Source: Allobosea sp. LC85 (lineage in GTDB: Bacteria; Pseudomonadota; Alphaproteobacteria; Rhizobiales; Beijerinckiaceae). Taken from it: a stretch of DNA of 64,000 nt. The notes beneath the pieces were generated by a model that ran no database searches, had not been told where the DNA came from, and was given only the letters and a program-made list of their open reading frames with translations. The stretch's first letter is position 1, and each line of letters opens with the position of its first letter. Shown here piece after piece: positions 41,392-50,357 of the stretch. The translations under genes were made by a program, and so were the position numbers. The DNA is taken from NCBI RefSeq assembly GCF_000735605.1, contig NZ_JPKG01000033.1, positions 155,494-219,493 of the forward strand. The letters are read 5' to 3'.

Positions 41392-41796
41392 CCCGCCGTT
41401 CTTCGCCCGTCCGAAATCCCGGCGCGCCAGCGCGGCGGCGGTGCCAAGACGATCCCGCTCGTCACCCGCCGCACGGGATCGACCAGCTTCATCAATGGCA
41501 TCACCATCTTCGAGCCCGGGGCTGCGATCCCGCTGCACAGCCATAATTGCGAAGAGAGCGTGATGCTGCTCGAAGGCCAGGCCATCGCCGAAATCGATGG
41601 TGTCGAGTACCCGATCACGGCAGGCGACATCACGTTCATCCCCGCCAATCTTCCGCATCGGTTCCGCAACGTCTCGACGACCGAAGGCATGAAGATCCTC
41701 TGGAACTATGCTTCGATCGACGCGACACGAACGCTGCTCGGGACAGGCGATACGCGTTCGATCGACGACGAGCACCAGGCGCCTGTGGCGACCTGA
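41392..41796 (+). pseudogene. Cupin-domain protein gene with lost or displaced start
   Basis: An open frame of 134 codons with a clear cupin fold: PLVTRRTGSTSFINGI, TIFEPGAAIPLHSHNCEESV (motif 1 with two His and Glu), EGQAIAEIDGVEYPITAGD and DITFIPANLPHRFRNVS (motif 2 with the metal His). From the upstream in-frame stop (TAG 41348-41350) to the GTG at 41557 there is no ATG, GTG or TTG in this frame. The D repeat lies exactly where the start should be. The only in-frame ATG leaves 78 residues without motif 1, so the gene is likely disrupted or uses an unusual start. Without it, motif 1 and the metal site would be incomplete. Confidence 0.65.
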
Positions 41797-42133
41797 GAAC
41801 GGGTCGCCAGCATCACCCATGGGCTGAAGGTGGTTGGGGCGGCCTGCCGAACGGATAGCTCGGCGAGCGAAGCCGTGTCGGTTCCTGGATCGCAGCCGCT
41901 TGGCTGTCCGTCGAACAGGCGTAGCTTCAGCACTTATGGGTCATCGCAGCGTCACTTTAGCCGGCGAGACTGCTGCGGCAGGAACTGGTGCCGGTGGCGC
42001 GGGTTTCGCCTTTCAAGCGTTGCGTCCCGCTCCCGCCGCGGTTTGTCGAGGTCTTCGCAAGGCCCCTGCAAAACCGCGGTTTGGTGCGTCCGCACCCTCG
42101 CTTGTCGAAACGCATGTCAAAGGTTCGCAACTC
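41797..42133. other. 337-bp intergenic region before the polyphosphate kinase gene
   Basis: A longer in-frame start for the next gene would cover it, but the composition (Arg/Ala/Gly-rich) is unlike protein. No gene, terminator or repeat is recognised. Confidence 0.4.
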
Positions 42134-43033
42134 ATGACACCCGATCTGGACCGGATCAAAGCCGAGATCGCCGACAGCTTCGACGAGGAACTGGAGCTGC
42201 AGCTTGAGGAGGACCGGCTCGACGAACTTGTCTCCGAGGGGCTGGGCTCGGGAGGCCCGACGCTGGACCGGAAGGTGTATTTCCGGGAGCTGTTCAGCCT
42301 GCAGCATGAGCTCGTGCGGCTTCAGGACTGGATCCAGTACAAGAAGCTCAAGGTCGTCGTGCTCTTCGAAGGGCGCGACTCGGCCGGCAAGGGCGGCGCG
42401 ATCAAGCGCGTGACGCAGCGGCTCAATCCGCGGATCTGCCGCGTCGTGGCGCTGCCGGCGCCGACCGAGCGCGAGCGCCACCAATGGTATTTCCAGCGCT
42501 ATGTGCCGCATCTGCCGACGGCTGGCGAAATGGTGCTGTTCGACCGCAGCTGGTACAACCGCGCCGGGGTCGAGCGGGTCATGGGGTTCTGCACGCAAGA
42601 CGAACTGGAGGAGTTCTTCCGCTCCGTTCCGGATTTCGAGCATATGCTCGTGCGCTCCGGCATCATCCTGATCAAATACTGGTTCTCGATCACGGACGAG
42701 GAGCAGGAATTCCGCTTCCGCATGCGGATCGCTGATCCCCTGAAGCAGTGGAAGCTCTCGCCGATGGACATGGAGAGCCGGGTCCACTGGGAGGACTATA
42801 CCCGCGCCAAGGAGGAGATGTTCGATCGCACCCATACGGAGCACGCGCCGTGGTGGGTCGTTCAGGCGGTCGACAAGAAGCGCGCCCGGCTCAACTGCAT
42901 CGCGCATCTGCTCAGCCAGATTCCCTATGAGTCGGTGCCGAAGCAGGACATCACCTTGCCGGAGCGCGTGCGCCATCCCGACTACATCCGAAGCGCCGTT
43001 CCGCCGGAGCTCTTCGTTCCGGAAGCCTACTGA
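42134..43033 (+). CDS. ppk2: Polyphosphate kinase 2 (PPK2 family)
   Basis: A 299-aa PPK2 enzyme: Walker A GRDSAGKGGAIKR (about 80-92), Walker B/lid DRSWYNRAGVERVMGFC, and the family stretches KVVVLFEG, ERERHQWYFQRYVPHLPTAGE and WYNR. PPK2 enzymes make nucleoside triphosphates from polyphosphate and NDP, or the reverse; the two-domain length here fits the single-domain class that works on ADP or GDP. ATG at 42134 is chosen because the family begins near MTPDLDRIK; the longer upstream start is unsupported. It is a single gene with no polyphosphate-related neighbours. Confidence 0.95.
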   Translation: MTPDLDRIKAEIADSFDEELELQLEEDRLDELVSEGLGSGGPTLDRKVYFRELFSLQHELVRLQDWIQYKKLKVVVLFEGRDSAGKGGAIKRVTQRLNPRICRVVALPAPTERERHQWYFQRYVPHLPTAGEMVLFDRSWYNRAGVERVMGFCTQDELEEFFRSVPDFEHMLVRSGIILIKYWFSITDEEQEFRFRMRIADPLKQWKLSPMDMESRVHWEDYTRAKEEMFDRTHTEHAPWWVVQAVDKKRARLNCIAHLLSQIPYESVPKQDITLPERVRHPDYIRSAVPPELFVPEAY

Positions 43034-43158
43034 CGGCCATGTGTCGGGCGGTTGACTGAAGGGGCCGGCCGCGCCGCGACTTGAACGTCAGCGGCGCGTC
43101 CCTATTGCGCTTTGCGAAACGCCAAGATCGCTGTTCAGGTCGCCGAGTTCATGCCGAT

Positions 43159-43698
43159 TCAGGGCGCGGGCAGGGTGGCGCCGGCGCCGAGCGACCTCTG
43201 CACCATGACGCTGTCGGACCATTTGCCGTAGCGATAGGCGACGCCCGGCAGCAGACCGACCCTGGCGAATCCGAAGCGCTCGTGCAGGGCAAGCGAGGCG
43301 GTGTTCTCGGCGTCGATATAACCGATCATCTGCCTGAAACCCGCCGCCGCACAGGCGTCGATCAGCGCCTGCATCAGCAGGCGCCCGATCCCCCGTCCGA
43401 GATGGTCGTGGTGGACATAGATCGAATGCTTGACGGTGAAGCGATAGGCCGGGCGCTTGCGGAACAGGACGACATAGGCATAGCCGACGACCTCTCCACC
43501 CAGGGTCGCGGCCAGATGCGGCAGGCGGCGGTTGCGCAGGTTCTTGCGCCGGTCGCGCAGGTCGTCCGGCTGCGGCGTGCCGCTGTCCTCGACACCGGCC
43601 TCGATGCCACGCCGGATATGGCGGCGATAGATCGCCAGCATCGGCTCGACATCGGCATCGCGCGACGGGCGGATGATGATCGGGGTTTCGTTCTGCAT
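43159..43698 (-). CDS. GNAT family N-acetyltransferase (phosphinothricin acetyltransferase-like)
   Basis: A 179-aa GNAT protein. Visible order: IIIRPSRDADVEPMLAIYRR, VVGYAYVVLFRKRPAYRFTV, YVHHDHLGRGIGRLLMQALI (acetyl-CoA motif), FRQMIGYIDAENTASLALHERFGF and YGKWSDSVMVQRSL. The HLGRGIGRLLM element and SLALHERFGF match phosphinothricin/methionine sulfoximine acetyltransferases. The ATG at 43698 is preferred: a longer frame (starts 43848 or 43785) would read into the upstream triple palindrome and give a repetitive 21-residue peptide that is not protein. Substrate unknown. Confidence 0.88.
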   Translation of the reverse strand: MQNETPIIIRPSRDADVEPMLAIYRRHIRRGIEAGVEDSGTPQPDDLRDRRKNLRNRRLPHLAATLGGEVVGYAYVVLFRKRPAYRFTVKHSIYVHHDHLGRGIGRLLMQALIDACAAAGFRQMIGYIDAENTASLALHERFGFARVGLLPGVAYRYGKWSDSVMVQRSLGAGATLPAP

Positions 43699-43718
43699 GG
43701 CGCGTCGCTGCCCTCGAC

Positions 43719-43937
43719 GCATCGGCCCGAAAAGTGGATTGCGGTTTTCGGGAAAGCCGATGCGCAGCCAGAAGGTTAGAAGCATCGGCCCGAAAAGTGG
43801 ATTGCGGTTTTCGGGAAAGCCGATGCGCAGCCAGAAGGTTAGAAGCATCGGCCCGAAAAGTGGATTGCGGTTTTCGGGAAAGCCGATGCAAACCCGGAGG
43901 ATTGGATCATCGGACCGGATACCGGCCCGATGATCTA
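43719..43937. repeat. Triple family C palindromes (63-bp period) plus family D
   Basis: Three identical 45-bp family C palindromes at 43719-43763, 43782-43826 and 43845-43889, spaced 63 bp, arms GCATCGGCCCGAAAA and TTTTCGGGAAAGCCGATGC. The first two are followed by an 18-bp spacer (GCAGCCAGAAGGTTAGAA). The third is followed by the usual 14-nt linker (AAACCCGGAGGATT) and family D (43904-43935; GGATCATCGGACCGGAT...). The D part supplies the first base of the decarboxylase stop codon. Recent tandem amplification is likely because the units are identical. Confidence 0.95.
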
Positions 43938-46304
43938 TCCCTGAGCCTGTTCGCTGACGACATAGGTGTGGAGCCGCACCCGCCCGGTGGCATCGGTCTC
44001 GCGATAGATGCCCTGGATCTCGACATCGAAGCCGGGGAAGGCATTGAAGCTCGCCTCGAACATCCTGAGGTAGTCGATCATCGGCTGGGCCCGCCCGGTC
44101 AGCCGCTCGCCTGGAACGATGGATGCGATGCCTGGCGGATAGACGACGAAGGGCGTCGTGGCGATGCGCCCGGCAATGGCGTCGATCGGCAGGTAGTCGA
44201 CATCGTTGCGCACCAGGCAGCGTGCTGCATCATGGGGCGACATCGCCATTTCCGGCAGGTGCTCGGGCGAGAACTGTCTCGCCTGCAACCCGCTGACATC
44301 CGCCTCGCGGAAGAAGCGGTGCATCTCGCCACAGAGATCGCGCAGCCGGACCCCGGCATAGCGCGAAGGCCGGCGTCGGTAGAACTCGGGGATCGCCTCC
44401 TCCAGCAGGGCGTTGTCGTCATGCAGCTTCTTGAAAGCGACAAGGCCGCTGATCAGGGTGCCGGCCTTGCTCGCCTCGACGCCCGGCGTCAGCAGGAAGA
44501 GCAGCGAGTTGAGGTCGTTCTTCTCGGCGACGATCCGGTTCTCGCGCAGAAACTGGGCGACGACGGGCGCCGGGATGCCGTGTTCGACATAGCTGCCGGT
44601 CGCGCGGTCGAAGCCCGGCGTCAGCAGCGTCAGCTTGTTGGGGTCGGTCATGGCAAAGCCCGGCTCCAATCCGGGAAAGCCATGCCAGGTCGCCCCCGGC
44701 GCGAGCTGCCAATAGGCCGGGTCCAGGGCGAGCTGGTCGGTCGAGACCATCTCCCAGGCGACGTCATGGACCGCACCCTCGCGCGATGCGTCGGGAATCG
44801 TCACCCGGTCGGGCACGAAGGGCTCGAAGAACCAGCGCCGCTCGGGCCGCGCTTCCTTCTCCTCGAATTCGCGCCGGACGGCCCGGATCTTCTTGCGCAG
44901 CTCGATTCCGAGCCTGATCGTGTCGTCCCAGAGCACTTCGCCGGAGCGGCCCTTCATCATCTGCGCGCCAACATCCAGCGAGGCGAACAGCGGATAGAAG
45001 GGCGAGGTCGAGGCATATTGCATGAAGCTCTCATTGAAGCGGCGATGCTCGACCCGGCGCTTCTGCCCCCGGATGTGTCTGTCCTTGATGTGGATCTGCG
45101 AGGCCTGGGAGAAGCTGGCCAACTGCTTGTGCGTCGATTGCGTCGCGATGATGCCGGGCGCATCGGGTCCGAGGTCGGAGAGCCCCATCGCGAAACGCCC
45201 GGCATAGAGCGGGTGGAACTTCATGAATCCGGCCCAGGCCTCGTCGAAGAGGATGTAGTCGCAGAGATGCCCGATGCGCTGCAGGATCATCTCGGCGCTG
45301 TGGATCGAGCCGTCATAGGTGCATTGCTCGACCACGGCGACGCGGAACGGGCGCGGCTTCTGCCAGGCATCCCGATCCGTGACCAGCGGATGGATCCTGA
45401 TGCGCTCGCGCAGAGCTTCCTCGTCGAATGTGTCCCAGCGCATCGGCCCGATCAGCCCCCAGGCGTTGCGGACGGTAGGAACATAGACCGGGATCCCGCC
45501 GCCGATCAGCAGGGCGCCATGATGGGCGGCCTTGTGGTTGTTGCGGTCGAAGAGCACGAGGTCGCCATCCGTGACCAGTGCCGCGAGCGCGACCTTGTTG
45601 GAGGTCGAGGTGCCGTTGAGGACGAAATAGGTCTTCTCGGCGCCAAAGATCTGGGCGGCTTCCTTCTGCGCTTTCAGCGCGGGTCCCTCATGGGTCAGCA
45701 GGTCGCCGAGATCGAGCACCGAATTGTCGAGGTCGTCGCGGAAGACCGCCTCGCCGAGATGCTCCATGAAGACGCGCCCGATCGGACTGCGGCTGTAGAA
45801 GACGCCGCCATTATGGCCGGGGCAGGTCCACAAATGATTGCCCTCTTCGGCATAGTCGACGAGCGCACCGAAGAACGGCGTCTTCAGCGTCTCGGCATAT
45901 TGCTTGAGGCGGCTGATGAGGCTCTTGGCGATGAAGGGCGGCGTTTCCTCCGACAGGAAGATGTACCCGTCGATGAAGTCGAGCACCTCGACCGGCACGT
46001 CCTCGAAGCGCTTGCGGCGGATCAGAAGGATGATCGGGAAGTCGAGCCCGCGGCGGCGCATCAGGTTGATCAGGTGCGCCGTCTTGCCTTCCAGCCCCTT
46101 CTTGCCCCAGTCGACCACCATGCAGCCGATGGCTGCATCGGTCTGGACCGCGATCTCGGCATCTTCCAGCTTGCGCGCCTTGACGACCTCGAAGCCGGAG
46201 CGCTCGATCTCGTCGACGATCTGGTTGAACCGGATCCCCTCGAGATCCTCCGCGTCGAAATTTGGCGTCGCGAACAGGAAGGTGAAGCGCCTGAAATAAT
46301 CCAT
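43935..46304 (-). CDS. Orn/Lys/Arg decarboxylase (AdiA-type, PLP-dependent)
   Basis: A 789-aa fold-type I PLP decarboxylase of the large inducible type. It has an N-terminal wing domain (FNQIVDEIERSGFEVVKAR, ...AAIGCMVVDWG), a PLP domain with YFVLNGTSTSNKVAL, DRNNHKAAHHGALLIGG, LFDEAWAGFMKFHPLYAG and the Schiff-base Lys in ATQSTHKQLASFSQ, and a C-terminal domain with VVYPPGI. It removes CO2 from basic amino acids to give agmatine, cadaverine or putrescine; which one cannot be told from the visible residues. It would help acid resistance. There is no antiporter gene beside it. The TAG stop overlaps the family D repeat. Confidence 0.93.
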   Translation of the reverse strand: MDYFRRFTFLFATPNFDAEDLEGIRFNQIVDEIERSGFEVVKARKLEDAEIAVQTDAAIGCMVVDWGKKGLEGKTAHLINLMRRRGLDFPIILLIRRKRFEDVPVEVLDFIDGYIFLSEETPPFIAKSLISRLKQYAETLKTPFFGALVDYAEEGNHLWTCPGHNGGVFYSRSPIGRVFMEHLGEAVFRDDLDNSVLDLGDLLTHEGPALKAQKEAAQIFGAEKTYFVLNGTSTSNKVALAALVTDGDLVLFDRNNHKAAHHGALLIGGGIPVYVPTVRNAWGLIGPMRWDTFDEEALRERIRIHPLVTDRDAWQKPRPFRVAVVEQCTYDGSIHSAEMILQRIGHLCDYILFDEAWAGFMKFHPLYAGRFAMGLSDLGPDAPGIIATQSTHKQLASFSQASQIHIKDRHIRGQKRRVEHRRFNESFMQYASTSPFYPLFASLDVGAQMMKGRSGEVLWDDTIRLGIELRKKIRAVRREFEEKEARPERRWFFEPFVPDRVTIPDASREGAVHDVAWEMVSTDQLALDPAYWQLAPGATWHGFPGLEPGFAMTDPNKLTLLTPGFDRATGSYVEHGIPAPVVAQFLRENRIVAEKNDLNSLLFLLTPGVEASKAGTLISGLVAFKKLHDDNALLEEAIPEFYRRRPSRYAGVRLRDLCGEMHRFFREADVSGLQARQFSPEHLPEMAMSPHDAARCLVRNDVDYLPIDAIAGRIATTPFVVYPPGIASIVPGERLTGRAQPMIDYLRMFEASFNAFPGFDVEIQGIYRETDATGRVRLHTYVVSEQAQG

Positions 46305-46659
46305 GCCGGCCCCGTCGGTGCGAGCTGCGATGTGTCGGTGATGACCGTCGGACGACGTTTCACCAGATTATGTGACAACCATGCATGCGGCGAAGAGATC
46401 CGGCTGTGGTCAATTTCCGTCCTTGGGCATTCGAGCTTGCGCTGGTGGATCGCGCCAGCAGCAGACCTCGGTTACTCCACGAAATCCGGGCTGTCCGGAA
46501 AATGGCACTGTGATCCGCGCTTGCGAAGCGCTACCGGACAGGCGGCATCTCATTCGCAAGCAGCCTCTCGTGCGCAAGCAGCCTCTCATGCGAATGAATG
46601 TCCTCAAGCGCTGCCGATCAGGGTATCGCCGGCACTCCTCTCATAAGCTCCGCACTGTC
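46305..46659. other. 355-bp intergenic region with a short tandem repeat
   Basis: Divergent promoter region of the decarboxylase and HAD genes, holding an 18-bp tandem repeat (46555-46590). No other gene or palindrome is recognised. Confidence 0.4.
46555..46590. repeat. Tandem 18-bp direct repeat (2 copies)
   Basis: CGCAAGCAGCCTCTC(G/A)TG at 46555-46572 and 46573-46590; one base differs between the two. It is 70 bp before the HAD-phosphatase start. Confidence 0.85.
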
Positions 46660-47292
46660 ATGCCTCGCTACGCGCTTGCCATCTTCGATTTCGACGGAAC
46701 CCTTGCCGATAGCTTTCCGTGGTTCTGTTCGGTGCTGAACGGAACCGCGCGGAAATTCGGGTTCCGGGAGGTCCAGGAGCATGAGAGGGATGATCTCCGT
46801 GCGCTGGGCAGCCGCGAGATCGTTGCACGCCTTGGTGTTCCCTTGTGGAAGATGCCCGCAATCGCCGCGCATATGCGTGAGCTCAATGCGCAGAGCCAAG
46901 GTGAGGTTCGCCTCTTCGACGGGGTCGAGCGGGCGCTCGAAACTCTGGCCCGTCATCACATCGCGATCGCCGTGGTCAGTTCTAATGCGGAGGAGACGAT
47001 CCGGCGAACGCTTGGTCGGGCTGCGGACCATGTCAGCGCCTTCGACTGTGGCGCCTCGCTCTGGGGAAAAAGCGCCAAGTTCAAGGCCGTCGCGAAGCGG
47101 CTGGGCGTGCCCCGCGAGCGCGCGATTGCGATCGGCGATGAGGTCCGTGACATCGAGGCGGCACGCAAGGCCGGGATGGCCTGCGGCGCGGTAACCTTCG
47201 GCTACAACGCGCCTGCCGCTCTGCTGGCTCAGCGGCCGGATCTGGTCTTCGAGGATTACGCTGATCTGCAGGCACAGTTGACCGGTGCCTGA
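46660..47292 (+). CDS. HAD-family hydrolase (phosphoglycolate phosphatase-like)
   Basis: A 210-aa HAD phosphatase. Motif I LAIFDFDGTLADSF (nucleophile Asp), motif II VVSSNAEETI (Ser), motif III Lys in WGKSAKFKAVAKRLG, and motif IV AIAIGDEVRDIEAARKAGM (Asp pair). A small alpha-helical cap lies between motifs I and II (ERDDLRALGSREIVARLGV). It resembles the Gph branch, which dephosphorylates 2-phosphoglycolate, but the substrate is not certain. The ATG at 46660 (MPRYALAIFDF) matches the family start; the longer frame upstream is not supported. Confidence 0.9.
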   Translation: MPRYALAIFDFDGTLADSFPWFCSVLNGTARKFGFREVQEHERDDLRALGSREIVARLGVPLWKMPAIAAHMRELNAQSQGEVRLFDGVERALETLARHHIAIAVVSSNAEETIRRTLGRAADHVSAFDCGASLWGKSAKFKAVAKRLGVPRERAIAIGDEVRDIEAARKAGMACGAVTFGYNAPAALLAQRPDLVFEDYADLQAQLTGA

Positions 47293-47516
47293 GGCTCAGG
47301 GCCTCGCCCGAGGCCGTTCATCCCGATGATTCAGAATCGCAGAATTCCCTGGCAATACCTTGGTTTACAAGAGTATTCTCTTGAGCGGATCTGCCGGTTC
47401 CGCTCCCGCCTTGGAGTTTCGTTCAGCGCCCGCCAGCAACCGCAGCGACGGTTGCCGGCCATTCGCGTGGAGCCGATAAGACGGCGCGCCGGATCGGCAC
47501 GCGCCTCCCTGGGTTG

Positions 47517-49397
47517 CTACGATGCTGCGAGGCTGAGGGCGACAAGCCGGCTCAGGCGCTCGGAGAAGGCCTTGGCATCGGTCGGGCGCTCGCCGTCGAG
47601 CACGCGGGCCGTATCGAGCAGCAGGTTCGCGACATCGCTGCGCACGGCCTCATTCCGGACGCCGGCCAGCCCGACGATCATCTCGTGGCGCGGATTAACC
47701 TCGAGGATCGGCTTGCTGGCGCTCTCGATGCGCCCGGCCGCGGTCAAAAGCCGCTCGAACTGGCGATCCGGGCCGTCTTCCGCGGCGACGAGGCAGACCG
47801 CGCTGTCGGTCAGCCGCTCGGAGGCCCTGACATCGGCGACCTGGTCCGCGAGAACCTCCTTCATCGCCGCGAGCAAGGCCTGCACCGCCTCACTCGTTTC
47901 AGTGGAGGGCGGCGTCGCGTTGTCGAGCAGCGGGATCAGGCTGAGATCGGCCGCACCCTGCGTCACCGATTTGAACGGCTTGCCCTCGAATTCCGGCGCT
48001 CCCGAAACCCAGAAGCTGTCGACGGGATCGCTGAGCAGCAGCACCTCGATGCCGCGCGCCCGAAAACCTTCGAGCTGCGGGGAGGTCGCGATCCTGCCCG
48101 CATCGTCGCCGGCGATATAGTAGATCGCCGTCTGGTTCTCCTTGAGCGCTCCGACATAGTCCTTCAGGCTGCGCCGGCCCTCGCTCGCAGCCGTCGTCCT
48201 GAAGCGGGCGAGGCCGAGCAACTGCGCGCGACGCTCGAAATCCTCGTAGATCCCTTCCTTGATGACCGAGCCGAAGTTCTCCCAGACCTTGGAGAAGGCG
48301 TCGCCGTCCTGTTCGGCGAGCTTCGCGAGCTCGGAGAGGACGCGGTTGGTGACGCCCTTCTTGATTGCGCCGAGCAGCGGGCTGTCCTGGATCATCTCGC
48401 GCGAGACGTTCAGCGGCAGATCGGCCGTGTCGACGATGCCGCGCACGAAGCGCAGATAGCGCGGGAGCAGCTCCGCCTCATCGGTGATGAAGACGCGCTT
48501 CACGTAAAGCTTGATGCGCCCCTTGCGATCGGCATCGAACAGGTCAAAGGGGCGCCCGCCCGGCACGAAGACGAGCGCGCTGTATTCCTGACGACCCTCG
48601 GCGCGGAAATGGATCGTCGCGGCAGGCTCGTCATATTGCGCGGCGACGCTGCGATAAAAGTCCGTGTATTCCTGCGCGTCGATCTCGCTCTTCGGCTTCG
48701 CCCAGAGCGCCGCGCCGTCCGCCAGCGGGGTTGCCTCCGCGCCCGGCTTCTCGATCAGCGCGATCGGCACCGGCACGTGGCCCGACTGGTCCCTGACAAT
48801 GCGCTCCAGCGTCCAGCGCTCGGCATAGGACTTGGCATCCTCCATCAGGTGCAGGGTCACGCGGGTGCCGCGCAGGGGAGCATCATCCAGCGCGACGGGA
48901 GCGACAGTGAATTCGCCCTTGCCGTCCGATGACCAGAGCCAGGCCTCGTCGCTGCCGGCGCGGCGGCTGACGACATCGACCTTGTCCGCGACCATGAAAG
49001 CCGAGTAGAAGCCGACGCCGAACTGGCCGATGAGCTGCGCGCCTTCCTTGCCCTCAGCGGTCGCGATGCGCTCCAGGAAGCCGCGCGTGCCGGAGCGGGC
49101 GATGGTGCCGAGCGCCTCGATCATCTCGTCGCGGCCCATGCCGATGCCGTTATCGGCGATCGCGAGCGTGCCGGCCTCCGGATCGGCCGCGATCGTGATC
49201 GCTAGCTTCAGTTCGTCGCCCAGAAGCTCCGGCCTGGCGATGGCCTCGTAGCGCAGCTTCTCGCTGGCGTCGGCGGCGTTGGAGATCAGCTCCCGCAGGA
49301 AGACATCCCGGTCCGAATAGACCGAGTGCACCATCAGATGCAGGAGGCGGGAAACATCGGCTTCGAAGCTGCGGCTTTCGGCGGTCTTGGTTGTCAT
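47517..49397 (-). CDS. htpG: Molecular chaperone HtpG (Hsp90)
   Basis: A 626-aa Hsp90. The N-terminal GHKL ATPase domain shows FLRELISNAADASEKLRYEA, IADNGIGMGRDEMIEALGTI, ARSGTRGFLERI and IGQFGVGFYSAFMVADKV. The middle domain has YTDFYRSVAAQYDEPAATIHF and LPRYLRFVRGIVDTADLPLNVSRE. The C-terminal dimer domain has SERLTDSAVCLVAAEDG. Length and motifs are complete, so the protein is functional. It assists folding of a subset of cytosolic proteins. It lies just downstream of pcm on the same strand (34 bp apart), a possible protein-repair operon. Confidence 0.97.
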   Translation of the reverse strand: MTTKTAESRSFEADVSRLLHLMVHSVYSDRDVFLRELISNAADASEKLRYEAIARPELLGDELKLAITIAADPEAGTLAIADNGIGMGRDEMIEALGTIARSGTRGFLERIATAEGKEGAQLIGQFGVGFYSAFMVADKVDVVSRRAGSDEAWLWSSDGKGEFTVAPVALDDAPLRGTRVTLHLMEDAKSYAERWTLERIVRDQSGHVPVPIALIEKPGAEATPLADGAALWAKPKSEIDAQEYTDFYRSVAAQYDEPAATIHFRAEGRQEYSALVFVPGGRPFDLFDADRKGRIKLYVKRVFITDEAELLPRYLRFVRGIVDTADLPLNVSREMIQDSPLLGAIKKGVTNRVLSELAKLAEQDGDAFSKVWENFGSVIKEGIYEDFERRAQLLGLARFRTTAASEGRRSLKDYVGALKENQTAIYYIAGDDAGRIATSPQLEGFRARGIEVLLLSDPVDSFWVSGAPEFEGKPFKSVTQGAADLSLIPLLDNATPPSTETSEAVQALLAAMKEVLADQVADVRASERLTDSAVCLVAAEDGPDRQFERLLTAAGRIESASKPILEVNPRHEMIVGLAGVRNEAVRSDVANLLLDTARVLDGERPTDAKAFSERLSRLVALSLAAS

Positions 49398-49431
49398 GGC
49401 TGCACGCTGTCTGGCTGGTGAACTCGGCGCG

Positions 49432-50130
49432 TCAGATGCCTGGAATGGCCGGATCTTTCAAGACAGACCGCGCATCCGCCCAGCCCTGCTCGCCGATCAG
49501 CGGAACGAAGGCGACAGGGCCGAGATCCTTGTCCTCAAAGCTCGTCTCGCTGCGGCGCACCACCTTCAACAGCGATTGTCCCCCATCCTGCACCCCGACC
49601 GGAATGACCAGCCGACCTCCGATGGCCAATTGCCGCTTGAGGGCCTGAGGCACATCCGGGCTGCCGGCCGCGACCAGGATGGCATTGAAGGCCTGCTGTT
49701 CCGGCCAGCCCAGCGTGCCATCGCCGACAGCCAGCTCGATATTGTCATAGCCGAGTCTCTCGAAGCGCTGCCGCGCCCGCTCGCCAAGCGATGCGTGCCG
49801 TTCGATGGCATAGACCCGCTCGGCAATCCGGCTGATCACCGCCGCGGCGTAGCCGGAGCCGGCGCCGACTTCCAGCACGCGGTCCCCCGGCCCGATCTCT
49901 GCCGCTTCGATCATCAGGGCGACGATCATCGGCTGCGAGATCGACTGGCCTTCGCCGATCGGGAGGGGGCTGTCCTCATAGGCAAATTCCTCGAAGCCCT
50001 CTTCGACGAAATCCTCCCGGGGAACCTCCCGCATCGCTTCGAGCACAGGCTCTGATCGGATGCCCCGGAGCGCGATCTGCGTCTCGACCATATGCCGGCG
50101 TGCGCGGGCGAAATCCGATTGATCCAGCAT
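49432..50130 (-). CDS. pcm: Protein-L-isoaspartate O-methyltransferase
   Basis: A 232-aa SAM-dependent methyltransferase that starts repair of isoaspartyl residues in aged proteins. Motif I is DRVLEVGAGSGYAAAVISRI, with the family-specific active-site stretch SISQPMIVALMIEAAEI before it and GRLVIPVG after it. The last about 40 residues (VRRSETSFEDKDLGPVAFVPL) are typical. The ATG at 50130 is preceded by CAGGAG and preferred over 50157. It is probably transcribed with htpG (34-bp gap to the htpG start). Confidence 0.93.
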   Translation of the reverse strand: MLDQSDFARARRHMVETQIALRGIRSEPVLEAMREVPREDFVEEGFEEFAYEDSPLPIGEGQSISQPMIVALMIEAAEIGPGDRVLEVGAGSGYAAAVISRIAERVYAIERHASLGERARQRFERLGYDNIELAVGDGTLGWPEQQAFNAILVAAGSPDVPQALKRQLAIGGRLVIPVGVQDGGQSLLKVVRRSETSFEDKDLGPVAFVPLIGEQGWADARSVLKDPAIPGI

Positions 50131-50357
50131 GGCGCTGCTCCTGCGGTTGGCTGGCAAACGCGGATGTTCCGATCAAACGGGCGAGCGCTCGCTGCGTTCC
50201 TCTTTGCCCAGGTGCAGGGAGCATTTCGTAGTGGTGCGCGTTCATGGGGGATGAGGAGGCATGGGTGGTAGTCAGGGACGGTCGCTGCACGGCCGGCAGT
50301 CGCGGCTGAGGGCAGGGAAAGGCAGGAGCAAGGAGGCAAGGAAGGCAGGAGGCAGGC

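Noticed and set aside
43719..43889. Triple palindrome considered as a CRISPR array
   Set aside because: Units are self-complementary, the 18-bp spacers are identical rather than unique, there are only three copies and no cas genes.
43734..46646. A 970-codon plus-strand open frame opposite the decarboxylase
   Set aside because: It begins inside the palindromic repeats and is antisense to a full-length PLP decarboxylase; no protein family is recognisable.
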